A DNA stretch of 63,723 nucleotides, from contig PBFW01000017.1 in NCBI GenBank assembly GCA_002719955.1, positions 1 through 63,723 on the forward strand. Direction: 5' to 3'. Shown piece by piece: positions 44,792-53,808 of this stretch (its first letter is position 1; each line of letters starts with the position of its first letter). This DNA comes from Deltaproteobacteria bacterium (GTDB taxonomy: Bacteria; Myxococcota_A; UBA9160; UBA4427). Below the pieces are notes generated by a model. That model ran no database searches and was not told the DNA's origin. It saw nothing but the letters and a program-made list of their open reading frames with translations. The translations under genes and the position numbers were made by a program.

Positions 44792-45973
44792 TCAGATGTA
44801 CTGGAGGAAGCTCTTTGGGTATTTCTGTTTGAGAGCGCGGAAGCCCAGGCAGATGGGATAGAGCAGCGCGAGCACGACCGCGGTGGCCACGTAGGTTTCG
44901 GTCAGGCCGCGGAGCATCATCCCGCCGGTGATCGAGATTGCGGAGCCACCGAGCAGGATGAAGTGGAGCATGTAGAAGAAGAGCGCCGTCTGCCCGAAGA
45001 CGAGGAGCGGGTTCCAGCGACTGGCGGGCCCCGAGAGACGTCGCTCCAGGCGCATGAAGAAGACGAGCAGGAGCGCCATCAGCCCGAGTTCCATCAGGGT
45101 ATAGACGAGCGCCGGCGGATATTTGCTCATATGAAGCCATTGGATGATCGAGGAGTCGTCCCGCAGGAGTCCCATATTCCCGTAGGCATTCTTGCTGCGA
45201 ATGAACGCCCACACGAGCAGCGCGCTCAGACCGGAGAGGAGCAGCAGCTTCTCGGCTTCCTGGCGACCGTGTTCGTTGGCCGGCTGGGCGAGCAGGAAGC
45301 GACCAAAGGCCCAGCCGATCAGCATCATCGCCAGCCAATGGGTCATCGGGTAGAAGACGATGGCCGAATCCGAGAATCCCGCGACGAAGAAGAGCAACGC
45401 AGCGAGCGAATAACTGGGGTGACCCGGAGAGAAGGATTCCGCGATGGGGAAGAATTGGGTGAGCACATATTCGCTGCCAGCCAGCCAGCCGAGCCCGATC
45501 ACGAGCAGCAGCGCCGTCGGCAAGCGGCGCAAGACGACCATCGCGATCATCGACGTCCCGATGGCGAAGAGCACCTGGAGCAGCGCGACGCCCTGACCCG
45601 CCAGCAGGCTGAGGATCGCCTCGCAGCCGAGCACCACCGCCGCGCGAATCAGGAGGTGGCGATCGAACTCGAGCTCGGGCATGCCCGCGGCACGCCGCTT
45701 TTCGAAGCTCATGGCGAGGGAAGTCCCAGAGAGGAAGAGGAAGGTCGGGGCGCAGAGGTGGGTAATCCAGCGCGTAAAGAACTGCGCTTCGTCCATGAAC
45801 GTGCCGGGCTCCCAGAGCGGTCCCGTGAGATCGTAACTCGGCAGGTAGGCGGAGTCCGCATTCAGTCGGCCAGCATTCCAGGTCTGTGACGCGTGGTCGA
45901 TCGCCATCAGAACCATGACGAAGCCGCGCATCCAGTCGATGGCGGCGATTCGAGTCGAGAGGGAAGTAGGCAT
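44792..45973 (-). CDS. DUF1624 / heparan-alpha-glucosaminide N-acetyltransferase-like membrane protein
   Basis: A 393-residue polytopic membrane protein with about ten helices. The first helix and loop, RIAAIDWMRGFVMVLMAIDH, and the following TFMDEAQFFTRWITHLCAP with a conserved FLFLSGTSLAMSF match DUF1624 and the HGSNAT/YeiB-like acyltransferase fold. Such proteins are thought to acylate sugars or lipids across the membrane. The His in VLMAIDHASQTW is the likely catalytic residue by analogy. The ATG at 45973 is divergent from the MFS gene, 61 bases away. The 230 bases downstream hold no recognised feature. Confidence 0.82.
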   Translation of the reverse strand: MPTSLSTRIAAIDWMRGFVMVLMAIDHASQTWNAGRLNADSAYLPSYDLTGPLWEPGTFMDEAQFFTRWITHLCAPTFLFLSGTSLAMSFEKRRAAGMPELEFDRHLLIRAAVVLGCEAILSLLAGQGVALLQVLFAIGTSMIAMVVLRRLPTALLLVIGLGWLAGSEYVLTQFFPIAESFSPGHPSYSLAALLFFVAGFSDSAIVFYPMTHWLAMMLIGWAFGRFLLAQPANEHGRQEAEKLLLLSGLSALLVWAFIRSKNAYGNMGLLRDDSSIIQWLHMSKYPPALVYTLMELGLMALLLVFFMRLERRLSGPASRWNPLLVFGQTALFFYMLHFILLGGSAISITGGMMLRGLTETYVATAVVLALLYPICLGFRALKQKYPKSFLQYI

Positions 45974-46034
45974 CGGGCGCCGAGGATAGTCCCGTCCGCC
46001 GCCCGGCGCCGCCCGGGTCGTGTAGGCTCTGGGC

Positions 46035-47402
46035 GTGCGCGAATCCCGGTTGCCCTTCCACCTCAAGCTGATCTACGGACTCGGTGACCACTCGGTCAAT
46101 GTCGCGCTCGTCGCGCTGACGATGATCTTTCCCTTCTATCTGACCGATATCGTCGAGATGCGGATCGGGCTTGCGGGGCTGGTGCCCCTGATCGGTCGCA
46201 GCATCGACGCACTCAGCGATGTCTTCATGGGCCGGCTCTCGGACCGCACACGCTGGAAGGCCGGTCGTCGCCGGCCCTATCTCCTGATCGGAGCCCTTCC
46301 CTTCGCACTCTCCTTCGCGGCGATCTGGCTCGTACCGGACATCGAGAGCACAGCACTCGAGTTCGCCTACTACGTCGGGATCTACGTGATGATCAGCATC
46401 AGCATGACGGTCGTCGCGGTCCCCTATCACGCGCTGCTGCCCGAGTTGACTGACAGCTATGACGAACGGACCTCACTCGCGACCTTCCGGTCCGTGTCGT
46501 CGCTTTTCGGCACGCTCCTGATCGCGCTCTGCTTTCGCCCTCTCGTCAGCTTTTTCGGCGACGAACGTTCCGCATGGGCGCTCGTTGGAGGGATTTTCGC
46601 GCTCTGGATCGCCTGGCCCTGGCTGCCGATCTGGTGGGTCACCTACGAGAAGCCCTCGAGACGGTCGGAGGACGAGCTCTCTTTACGGGCCTACCTCAGC
46701 GTGTTCATGGAGAACAAGAGCTTCCGCTTGCTGCTCGCCTTTTTCGCCCTCGGCCGTCTCGCGATCGATTTGCCCCTCGCGCTCTTCCTCCACTATTTCA
46801 CCTACGTGATCGGGAGACCCGACTATTTCGCACCGGTGATGGTCTCCTTTCTGCTGGCGGCGATCTTCGCCATGCCCCTCTGGTTGCGCTTCGCGCGGGG
46901 GCGCGACAAATCGACCATCTATACCTATGCCTGTGCGGGCTGGGTGATCACCTTCGTGGGGCTCTTTCTGCTTCAGCCCGGGTGGCCGCTCTGGATCATG
47001 CTCGTCGTCGGTGCGCTCTCGGGAGCGGGATACTCGGCGGCGGACATGATGCCCTGGTCGATGGTGGCGGATATTGCGGACGAGGACGAAACGCGATCGG
47101 GAGAGCGCCGAGAGGGACTCTATGTCAGCGCCTTCACCTTCGTGCGAAAGCTGACGGGCGCGCTGGGTGTCGCTCTGGCTTTCGCGGTGCTCGACCGGGT
47201 CGGTTTCGAGCCGGGTGTCGAAAACTCGGACACGGTTCTCTGGGCGATTCGGGGTCTAACGGCGATCGTCCCCGCTCTCTTCATCGTGATCAGCGTCATC
47301 TTCGCGCGCCACTACACGCTGGGCCACGAACGTCACAAGCAGATCATCGAAGAACTGCGCCGTCGCCGCGCGGCTCGCGCGACGTCGGAGGCTTCTGTCT
47401 GA
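46035..47402 (+). CDS. MFS transporter, GPH/MelB-like
   Basis: A 455-residue transporter with 12 predicted helices, of the glycoside-pentoside-hexuronide:cation symporter group. Signatures are LIYGLGDHSVNVALVALTMI at the N-terminus, VPLIGRSIDALSDVFMGRLS followed by DRTRWKAGRRRPYLLIGALP, and YHALLPELTDSYDERTSLAT. The second half has SGAGYSAADMMPWSMVADIA and EDETRSGERREGLYVSAFTF. These motifs are typical of GPH proteins in environmental lineages that may move lipids or glycosides. The start is a GTG. It is divergent from the acyltransferase-like gene. Confidence 0.9.
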   Translation: MRESRLPFHLKLIYGLGDHSVNVALVALTMIFPFYLTDIVEMRIGLAGLVPLIGRSIDALSDVFMGRLSDRTRWKAGRRRPYLLIGALPFALSFAAIWLVPDIESTALEFAYYVGIYVMISISMTVVAVPYHALLPELTDSYDERTSLATFRSVSSLFGTLLIALCFRPLVSFFGDERSAWALVGGIFALWIAWPWLPIWWVTYEKPSRRSEDELSLRAYLSVFMENKSFRLLLAFFALGRLAIDLPLALFLHYFTYVIGRPDYFAPVMVSFLLAAIFAMPLWLRFARGRDKSTIYTYACAGWVITFVGLFLLQPGWPLWIMLVVGALSGAGYSAADMMPWSMVADIADEDETRSGERREGLYVSAFTFVRKLTGALGVALAFAVLDRVGFEPGVENSDTVLWAIRGLTAIVPALFIVISVIFARHYTLGHERHKQIIEELRRRRAARATSEASV

Positions 47403-47429
47403 AGCCCGCCGGTCGGCGGATCGGTCATT

Positions 47430-48218
47430 TCATTGGATCGTGTCTGCGCTGCCACCGTCGATCCGCAGATTCGCGGCGTTGATATAGCGGGCTTTGTCGC
47501 TGGCGAGGAAGGCGATCAGATGACCGATATCCTCGGGGTCGCCGACGATGCCCGCCGGGTTCGGCATATTCCCCGCCGCGATCTTCTTTTCGAGCGTGGG
47601 CCAGTCGGTCGCTTCGCCCTCCCTCTCGGCGCGACGCCGGAACATCTCGCGGATCTCTTCGGTGGCGATGATGCCCGGGCTGACACAATTGACCGTGATC
47701 CCGGTATTCGCGAATTCCTTGGCGAGCGATACGGTCATGTTGATGAGCGCGGTCTTCGATGCGTAGTAGTGGGGCATGCGGGAGTTGGGGCGGACATAGC
47801 CAAAAGTGCTCAGGAAGATCACGCGCCCCCAACCGCGTTCGCGCATTCCCGGTGTCAGCGCCTGGATCAGTCGGACCCCCGAGAGAACGTTCTTGTGATA
47901 GATGTCGATCCAATCCGAGGTCGGGCTCTGCCAGCTTCCGCCCTCGGCGACGCCGTAATTGTTGACGAGGATATCGATCTCGCCGACGGATTCGGCGACA
48001 TCGCGGGCCCCCTCGTCGGTGCGGATATCACCGGCGACCGCGTGGGCTTCGTGGCCTTCTTCGCGAATCGACTGGGCGACGCGCTCGGCCGCTTCCAGCT
48101 CGAATCCGTGGACCCAGACCGCGGTCCCCTCCCGGGCCAGCACGCGGGCGAGTCCTGCCCCCGTGCCGCGATAGCTGCCGGTGATGAGTGCGCGCTTCCC
48201 CGTGAGTTCCAGATCCAT
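47430..48218 (-). CDS. Short-chain dehydrogenase/reductase (SDR)
   Basis: A 262-residue NAD(P)-dependent SDR. The nucleotide-binding loop is LITGSYRGTGAGLARVLARE (TGxxxGxG, with Ser-Tyr replacing the usual pair), followed by DILVNNYGVAEGGSW. The catalytic Ser lies in VIFLSTFGYV and the YxxxK in MPHYYASKTALI. The C-terminus ends INAANLRIDGGSAD, the classic SDR pattern. It would oxidise or reduce a small alcohol or ketone. It is the last gene before the tRNA-Ser half-site that marks the putative island's left edge. Confidence 0.93.
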   Translation of the reverse strand: MDLELTGKRALITGSYRGTGAGLARVLAREGTAVWVHGFELEAAERVAQSIREEGHEAHAVAGDIRTDEGARDVAESVGEIDILVNNYGVAEGGSWQSPTSDWIDIYHKNVLSGVRLIQALTPGMRERGWGRVIFLSTFGYVRPNSRMPHYYASKTALINMTVSLAKEFANTGITVNCVSPGIIATEEIREMFRRRAEREGEATDWPTLEKKIAAGNMPNPAGIVGDPEDIGHLIAFLASDKARYINAANLRIDGGSADTIQ

Positions 48219-48687
48219 GTCGTTTCCACTCCCATTGCTCGGGGCGCTCGACCCGCCCGAGCGATACTAGCGCCTGCATCGGCGGTTCCGGCGAGCGAAA
48301 CACGGCCCGATCCCGCGACGCCTGCCAAATTCAGGTGTCTCGGATCGGCTGACCACGAAGCGTGGCGGTGATTTCCGGAGAGGTAGCCAAGTGATTGACG
48401 GACAGGTCTTGAAAAACGTTAGGCCGCATGGCCGCTTTTCTCCGCGATTTCAGCGACTTGGCCACCGTATATGCCCGGGACGTGTCAAACAACCGTGAGT
48501 CATCATGAGTCAGCTTGATACAGAGTAGCCAGTCGAAATCACCTCGACCGGCACGGCCGCCATCTGTTCGTGAGCGCAAAGCCGCCCCACTCATAGCCCG
48601 CGCTTTGTTCTCGGCTTCCTGCGCTTCTGAGTTCGGTGCGGGGATGACCGGGCGTCGCCGCACTGAAAAGCATGGGCGGATGCCGTT
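48219..48687. other. Island left-boundary region, no supported gene
   Basis: About 470 bases with no recognised intact gene. It contains the decayed 5' half of a tRNA-Ser at 48377-48416 and a lower-GC stretch after it. A minus-strand reading frame (48331-48663) crosses the tRNA fragment and includes a protein-like DFDWLLCIKLTHDDSR segment. That could be an eroded gene, but the sequence is too short to identify. Confidence 0.5.
48377..48416 (+). repeat. Degenerate 5' half of tRNA-Ser, candidate att site
   Basis: GGAGAGGTAGCCAAG, GATTGACGGA and GGTCTTGAAAA match the intact tRNA-Ser(UGA) at 54320 from its first base to the 3' side of the anticodon loop. Several changes and a small shift are seen in the anticodon stem, and similarity stops after GGTCTTGAAAA. 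The half cannot fold into a tRNA. This is the pattern left by recombination in the anticodon loop. Confidence 0.75.
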
Positions 48688-51600
48688 TTAGCGACCGGCG
48701 GTCTGCTCGCAGAGCGTCCACCACAACGCGGTTAGCTCGGATGCCCGCTTCGCCGTCAGCAGGTCGGCCGCCGGGGTGCTGATCGCACGCTCGACGAGCT
48801 GCTCTTCGCCCAGGACCGGGCGCGGATCGATGTGACCCTGATCGATGAAGAACTGTTCGAGCTTGTCGGTCGCGTTCGAGCGGAATCCGCTGAGTCGATC
48901 ATCATTGCGCTCCCGCAGCATTCCGATCAGTCGTCGCGCATCACCACTCAACTCTCCGGCGATCTCGACCACCTTGTCGATGAAGGTGGGCGAGACCGCA
49001 CGGCTCGCCTCGATCTCGATTCGACCGACTGGCAGCCCCCGCCCTTCGCACCAGGCCAGGCAGAAGTTTTCGAAGAGATCGATGCGCGCATCGAGCTGCG
49101 CGCCGATCGGCCCATGCGCCTTGACCTGCTGCGCGAGCTTCGATTCTCCCGAGAGCAGGTGGCGGCATTGGCCCATCGTTGAAAGCCGCGCCTGCAGGAT
49201 CTCATATAGAAGAGGGAGGTCGTCGCGCAATAGGTAATAGACGGGGTGCCCGAGGGCGTCGCCGCGGGGATCGAGGGGCGCCACCTCGATCGCCTGGCCG
49301 TACGCCTCGACCGTGAGCCCGTCGGGGTTTGGGACGGGGCGGAGCTCTGGCGCGTGCAGCTCGCTCTCGTCGGAGATGATCCCAGTCCCCCAGTGACCTG
49401 CTCCGAGGTCGATCGCATGGGGGAGGGTGCAGCCTTCTGCTTCGAACGCCCTGTGAAAGGCAGCAATATCGTTCGGGTCGTTGGTCAGGTAGAAAACCTG
49501 TCGTCCTTCGTCCGCGATCATGCGCGCCAGACTGCACGCGATGGCGTGGAAGCGCTCGGGATCGCTGTGGTCGAGCGCTTCATCGAGAAAGAGCGGCAGA
49601 TCGGCTCCATGGGCGACATCTGCGGCGAAGGCGAGGCGTGCAGCCAGGATGAGCTGGGCGCGCGTTCCGTCGGACAGCTCGCTCAGCTTTTGTCCCTGCC
49701 CCGTTGCCTGATCGACCGCGTTGAACGATCCATTATCCTTCGGGTCGATGATCAGCTTGTAGCGCTGATGGGTAAAGGTTCCGAATCGCTCCATCGCGCT
49801 CTTGAGCACGCGCGGGCTCTGGTGCGTCTCGTGTTCGCGCTGCACTTCGCCGAGCAAGAAGGTTGCGGTCGTCGCATCGAGGAGTTGGTCGCGCTTGTCG
49901 CGCAGCGCGGTCAACGCCTCGTCGCGCGTCGCAATTGCGTCTTCGAGTACGTGTCCACTGCGGGCGTCGGTCGATCGCGTTTCGATGCTTCCGATTTCCT
50001 GATTGAGGTCGTCGAGCTTCTGCGACTTCGTTTCGAGGATCTCGCGCTGCTTTTCGAGATCTTCGATCTCCATTTCGGTGAGTGCCGCGTCGTTGCGGGC
50101 TTCGAGATCGTTCACCGCTCGCTTGATCGCCCCTTCGTGGTCGCGGATCTCGAGCACGAGGGCGCGATGTGTTTCGAGATCATCGAGCAGTCGCGTCAAC
50201 CCCGGCCCATCGTCGACCCTGAGGTCGAGCGCTTCGAAGAGCTTCGTCTTGCGGGAGACGAGGCTGGCGACGTCCGCGTCGATCTTCTTGCAGCCTCGTC
50301 TCGCGGTCGCTTCGCCAGTCGATGCGGTCTGAAAATCGCGATTGCGTCGCTCGAGCGAGGCCAGCTGTGCGCGCGCCGAGATGCCATCGCCCGGACGAGT
50401 CTCGCCCTTGGTCGCGAAAAAAGACGCGATCGCATCGAGACGCTCGTTGATATGGACTTCGAGTTTTTCGCATTCCGCCTGCTCTGCTTCGAGCGCCGCC
50501 TGGGCATCGCGCAATTCGATCAGCATCCGCGCAAGGTCCACCATCTCTGCGGCGGGTCGGGAGGCATCGAGGCCGAGACTCTCGGCGAGCGCGCTGCGAC
50601 GAGCCTGCAGTGTTTCCTTGATCCCTTCGAGATCTCCTTGCCGTCCCAAAAGTCCGACGCGATCGGTCGCGCGGCGATCGGCGCGGCGCCACTCGGAATC
50701 GAGCTTGGCCGACTCGTCTTCGAGCGCTGCAAGCCGGGTCGTCACGTCCGCGACCGACCAGCTCGCGGGCGCGGCGATCGACTCGGGGAAATCCTGCTCC
50801 GCCAACGCGCGGCGGTTGTTTTCGGCGGGCGTCGCGTTTTCGGCGCGAGAGATCAGCCCCGCGATCGCAAGACCGACCCCAAGGCCGAGCATCAACATGC
50901 CAGGCGTGACGAGAGACATGGCGAAGGCCAGAGCCAGGCCGACGACGGCGAGCGCACCCCCCGCGATCAACGACCACGAGCGTGGGGGCCACAGTTTCGC
51001 GTCCGCGCGGACCTCCGCGGGATCCGGAGCCCGAAGCCAGTCGCGCAGGGGAACGATCGCCCGCTGCAACGCGGCGACGCGCTGTTCTCCATCTTCGGGC
51101 CCATCGATCTCGGCGAGAATTGCGAGCCGTTCTTCGACCGCCGCACGCTCGGCGCCATACTTCTGGTCTTGTTGGAGCAGGTCGAAGAGATCGATGTCGC
51201 TCGCAAGCGTTAGATCGATCGTTGCATCCGGCTCGCCCCCCAGGTCGGCGCGCCGCCTTTCGACGGCCTGCTTCATCCCAGCGGTGCGCGTGCGCGCGGC
51301 GGTGAGGTCGCGTTCGAGCTGGACGAGTTCGTCGATTCGCAGGCCGAGGCCCGACAGGACCGAAGGATCGATGGCCTCGGCGAGGCCCGTACTTAGGCTC
51401 GCTTCGATCCACGAGGCGATCTTCGATTCCTCGATGTCCCGCGCGGTCTGCTTGCTCCCCAATTCGCCGTCGACTTCTTCGAGCCGCTCGCGCTCGCGCC
51501 CGTCGAGGCGCGCGATGGCAGCGGGCAGGTCTGCGAGCTTCCCGCGAGCAGTCGCGAGGTCTCCGCGGACCGTGTAGAGACCGATCGCCGCGTCAAGGTG

Positions 51601-52203
51601 ATTGAGCCGTTGCCGTGCGGAGGCAGCGTTTTGTGACTCGGCCCGCAGCGCGTCCATCCGGTCTTCGTCGTCGCCCACTTGCGATTGCTTGCGCATGGCC
51701 CGGCGGATCGCATCCGCCGCGGCCTCGACGGCCTTCTTCTCTTTACTGCCCGCGTGCGACGTCAGGGGTGCAGCGAGTTGACTCGCCAGCGCGTCGAGAT
51801 CGAATCCTCCCGACATCTGCGTGCGAATCTTGCTCGCAAGATCACGGCCCGCGGTGTCGCGATTGTCGAGCAGATCGCGCAGCCCGAGAAAGAAGCAGCG
51901 ATCGAGTTCTTGCGCGGGAAGCAGGGGCGGCTCGGCGTCGACGCCGTCGCATTGCCAGCGATGGCGCGTGCCGTCGCGTTCGACGTGCCACGAGACGCCC
52001 TCGTGCTCGAAGATGCCTTCGGCGATCAGCCGAGGCTCCTTGAAGCTGTCGTTCCAGAGCAGGCCGCGAATCGCCTGACTCATGCGAGATTTGCCAACGC
52101 CATTCGGCCCGAGGATGATGTTGAGTCCATCGTCAAAATCGTCGATCTCGAGGCGGCCGGCGATTCCTGGAATGCGTTGGATGTCGATGCGGCGAAGCTT
52201 CAT
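48688..52203 (-). CDS. SbcC/Rad50-like AAA ATPase with membrane hairpin (YhaN-like)
   Basis: A 1171-residue SMC-like ATPase. Walker A is NIILGPNGVGKSRMSQAIRG (about residue 30). Two long coiled coils flank a predicted membrane hairpin at about residues 405-450 (SLIAGGALAVVGLALAFAMS, then LMLGLGVGLAIAGLI), as in the YhaN type. The signature motif is KLSELSDGTRAQLILAARLA (near 843) and Walker B is LPLFLDEALDHSD (near 873). A C-terminal extension of about 230 residues follows the head and has a helix-hairpin-helix-like segment (VVEIAGELSGDARRLIGMLR). It overlaps the phosphoesterase gene by 4 bases and is predicted to form an Mre11-Rad50-like nuclease. A defence role is inferred from the mobile context. 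Confidence 0.85.
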   Translation of the reverse strand: MKLRRIDIQRIPGIAGRLEIDDFDDGLNIILGPNGVGKSRMSQAIRGLLWNDSFKEPRLIAEGIFEHEGVSWHVERDGTRHRWQCDGVDAEPPLLPAQELDRCFFLGLRDLLDNRDTAGRDLASKIRTQMSGGFDLDALASQLAAPLTSHAGSKEKKAVEAAADAIRRAMRKQSQVGDDEDRMDALRAESQNAASARQRLNHLDAAIGLYTVRGDLATARGKLADLPAAIARLDGRERERLEEVDGELGSKQTARDIEESKIASWIEASLSTGLAEAIDPSVLSGLGLRIDELVQLERDLTAARTRTAGMKQAVERRRADLGGEPDATIDLTLASDIDLFDLLQQDQKYGAERAAVEERLAILAEIDGPEDGEQRVAALQRAIVPLRDWLRAPDPAEVRADAKLWPPRSWSLIAGGALAVVGLALAFAMSLVTPGMLMLGLGVGLAIAGLISRAENATPAENNRRALAEQDFPESIAAPASWSVADVTTRLAALEDESAKLDSEWRRADRRATDRVGLLGRQGDLEGIKETLQARRSALAESLGLDASRPAAEMVDLARMLIELRDAQAALEAEQAECEKLEVHINERLDAIASFFATKGETRPGDGISARAQLASLERRNRDFQTASTGEATARRGCKKIDADVASLVSRKTKLFEALDLRVDDGPGLTRLLDDLETHRALVLEIRDHEGAIKRAVNDLEARNDAALTEMEIEDLEKQREILETKSQKLDDLNQEIGSIETRSTDARSGHVLEDAIATRDEALTALRDKRDQLLDATTATFLLGEVQREHETHQSPRVLKSAMERFGTFTHQRYKLIIDPKDNGSFNAVDQATGQGQKLSELSDGTRAQLILAARLAFAADVAHGADLPLFLDEALDHSDPERFHAIACSLARMIADEGRQVFYLTNDPNDIAAFHRAFEAEGCTLPHAIDLGAGHWGTGIISDESELHAPELRPVPNPDGLTVEAYGQAIEVAPLDPRGDALGHPVYYLLRDDLPLLYEILQARLSTMGQCRHLLSGESKLAQQVKAHGPIGAQLDARIDLFENFCLAWCEGRGLPVGRIEIEASRAVSPTFIDKVVEIAGELSGDARRLIGMLRERNDDRLSGFRSNATDKLEQFFIDQGHIDPRPVLGEEQLVERAISTPAADLLTAKRASELTALWWTLCEQTAGR

Positions 52204-53582
52204 TGTCCGGCTCCGTCGGCGGCGTCGCGCTGTTCTTGGAGTTGTGCGTCCAACTCGCTGAGCGCGGCCGTCCCGGCGCGGATCAGTCGGTCGACGAGCA
52301 CATCATCGGAGAGCGGATCAACCGCATCGCGTTCGTCCGCGAGCGCCGACCAGCGCGAGTCGCGCGCGAGCGCCTGCGTGTGTGCTCGCGCGGCTTCGAG
52401 CAGCGCGTTGCGGTCGTCGCCCGGGTGCTCGAGCACGAGAAGCTTGCGTGCGAGAATCGCCAGGGGAGTGTCGCCTCGCGACAATTCCGCGAGGTCGTGT
52501 GCGAGCGCCAGCCCGTCGATCACCTTTTCGACGAAGACGAGCGTTTCGCCGACGTGGCGATTCGTGTGACGCCACTGGCCGTCTCGAATGGCGCGCTGCA
52601 AAGCTTCGTAGTGATGCGTTTGACCCGTCAGGCGGATGCGCACGCCGAGCACATCGGACACCGGGCCCTGCTCTTGCAGCGCGCGTGCGAAGCGTGCGGC
52701 TTCGTTGATGACGCGATCGCCGACGGCGTCGGGATCGTCGTCTTGAGCGATCTTGCAGTCGACGAGCTCCCAGCGCAGCGGCGCCACCTGCAGATGTTGC
52801 GCGGCGACGACGCCATCACGCCCGACACGAACGAGCCAGGGGCCGTGCCCGCCCTGTTCGCCTGGATCGAGCCCTACCAACGAGCCGAGATAGCCGCGCG
52901 GCCCGTCCGCGCCGTCCGCGCGCAACGAAGGCTTGTGGAAATGGCCGAGCAACCAAGCGTCGAGTCCCGCTTCGCGCAGCTGGGCAGTGGTAAAGGGGGC
53001 GTATACCCCCCCGGATGCGTCGAGGTCTCCGTGGAGCAATCCCAAACGCGGAATGGCGGCGGTGTGTGACGGAATCGGATTGCGCACGAGGTCTGCGACG
53101 GGGCTCGTGCGCACTTGTCGTTCGGGGAACGACCAGCCGAGGATCTCGGCTGCGGGTCGACCGTCCTTTTCGAGCAGGGCCGTTTCCCAGCGACCCCCCC
53201 GGCCGATCAGCTCGAAGCCTTCGATCATGTCCGCCAGCCGGGGCAATGCCTCGACATCGTGGTTGCCCGCGACGCCGAGCACCCGGATGCCCGCGTCGAG
53301 TAGTTGTGCGACCGCCGCCTCGAGCGGTCGCAGGGCCTCGAATCGCGCGTTGCTGCTTTCGACCACGTCGCCCGCGAAGAGCACCGCGTCGACACCGCGC
53401 GCGATGGCGAGACCGACGGCGCTCCGGAGCGCGGCTTCCGGGGTGAGGGTGCGGGGATCGACGCCGCACTCGTCGAGATCGTCCGGCAGGCTCGACGGAC
53501 GGGTGCCGAGATGAACGTCGCCGATTGCGAGCAGCAGCAGATCGTCGGACGCGCTTTCGAATTCAGTCAGCGGTTCCAACAA
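52200..53582 (-). CDS. SbcD/Mre11-like metallophosphoesterase (YhaO-like)
   Basis: A calcineurin-type nuclease subunit of about 460 residues. All metal-binding motifs are visible: LLLLAIGDVHLGTRPSSL, DAVLFAGDVVESSNARFEAL, VLGVAGNHDVEALPRLADM, the His in RLGLLHGDLDASGG and WLLGHFHKPSLRADGADG. The C-terminal part is longer than the catalytic core and contains a helical region that probably contacts the ATPase. I chose a TTG at 53582 because AGAGGG lies 6 bases upstream and the conserved core begins soon after; the longest open frame would start at 53666. It is the first gene of the two-gene operon, overlapping the ATPase gene (ATGA). No signal peptide is seen. Confidence 0.85.
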   Translation of the reverse strand: MLEPLTEFESASDDLLLLAIGDVHLGTRPSSLPDDLDECGVDPRTLTPEAALRSAVGLAIARGVDAVLFAGDVVESSNARFEALRPLEAAVAQLLDAGIRVLGVAGNHDVEALPRLADMIEGFELIGRGGRWETALLEKDGRPAAEILGWSFPERQVRTSPVADLVRNPIPSHTAAIPRLGLLHGDLDASGGVYAPFTTAQLREAGLDAWLLGHFHKPSLRADGADGPRGYLGSLVGLDPGEQGGHGPWLVRVGRDGVVAAQHLQVAPLRWELVDCKIAQDDDPDAVGDRVINEAARFARALQEQGPVSDVLGVRIRLTGQTHHYEALQRAIRDGQWRHTNRHVGETLVFVEKVIDGLALAHDLAELSRGDTPLAILARKLLVLEHPGDDRNALLEAARAHTQALARDSRWSALADERDAVDPLSDDVLVDRLIRAGTAALSELDAQLQEQRDAADGAGQ

Positions 53583-53636
53583 GTCAGACCCTCTTTTGCC
53601 GGTTGTGTTGTGCCCGTCGTCTCGTGAAAAATTCTC

Positions 53637-53678
53637 TTGGCTCTTGGTACGGGGCCAATGGCTCATGGTACCTGGCGA
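53637..53678. promoter_or_regulatory. Two imperfect tandem 21-bp repeats upstream of the nuclease operon
   Basis: TTGGCTCTTGGTACGGGGCC at 53637 is followed directly by ATGGCTCATGGTACCTGGCG at 53658 (16 of 21 bases match over the full units). A shorter ATGGCG-like third copy follows. They lie 55 bases upstream of the phosphoesterase start, where a repressor-operator is expected. The 21-bp period is two helical turns. Confidence 0.5.
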
Positions 53679-53808
53679 ATGGCGATTCGTGCACTGCTCC
53701 TTGTGTCGCTAGGGCCATGCCCCTCAGGCGCACGCACGCGTTGAGGGTCGGAGCTTTCGCCCGATCGTCCGCGCATGCGGCCCGAACCAGCCTGCCGATG
53801 TCTTCTTT

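Noticed and set aside
49246..51213. Plus-strand 655-residue frame antisense to the SMC-like ATPase
   Set aside because: The real gene on the minus strand has Walker A, signature and Walker B motifs; the antisense frame has none.
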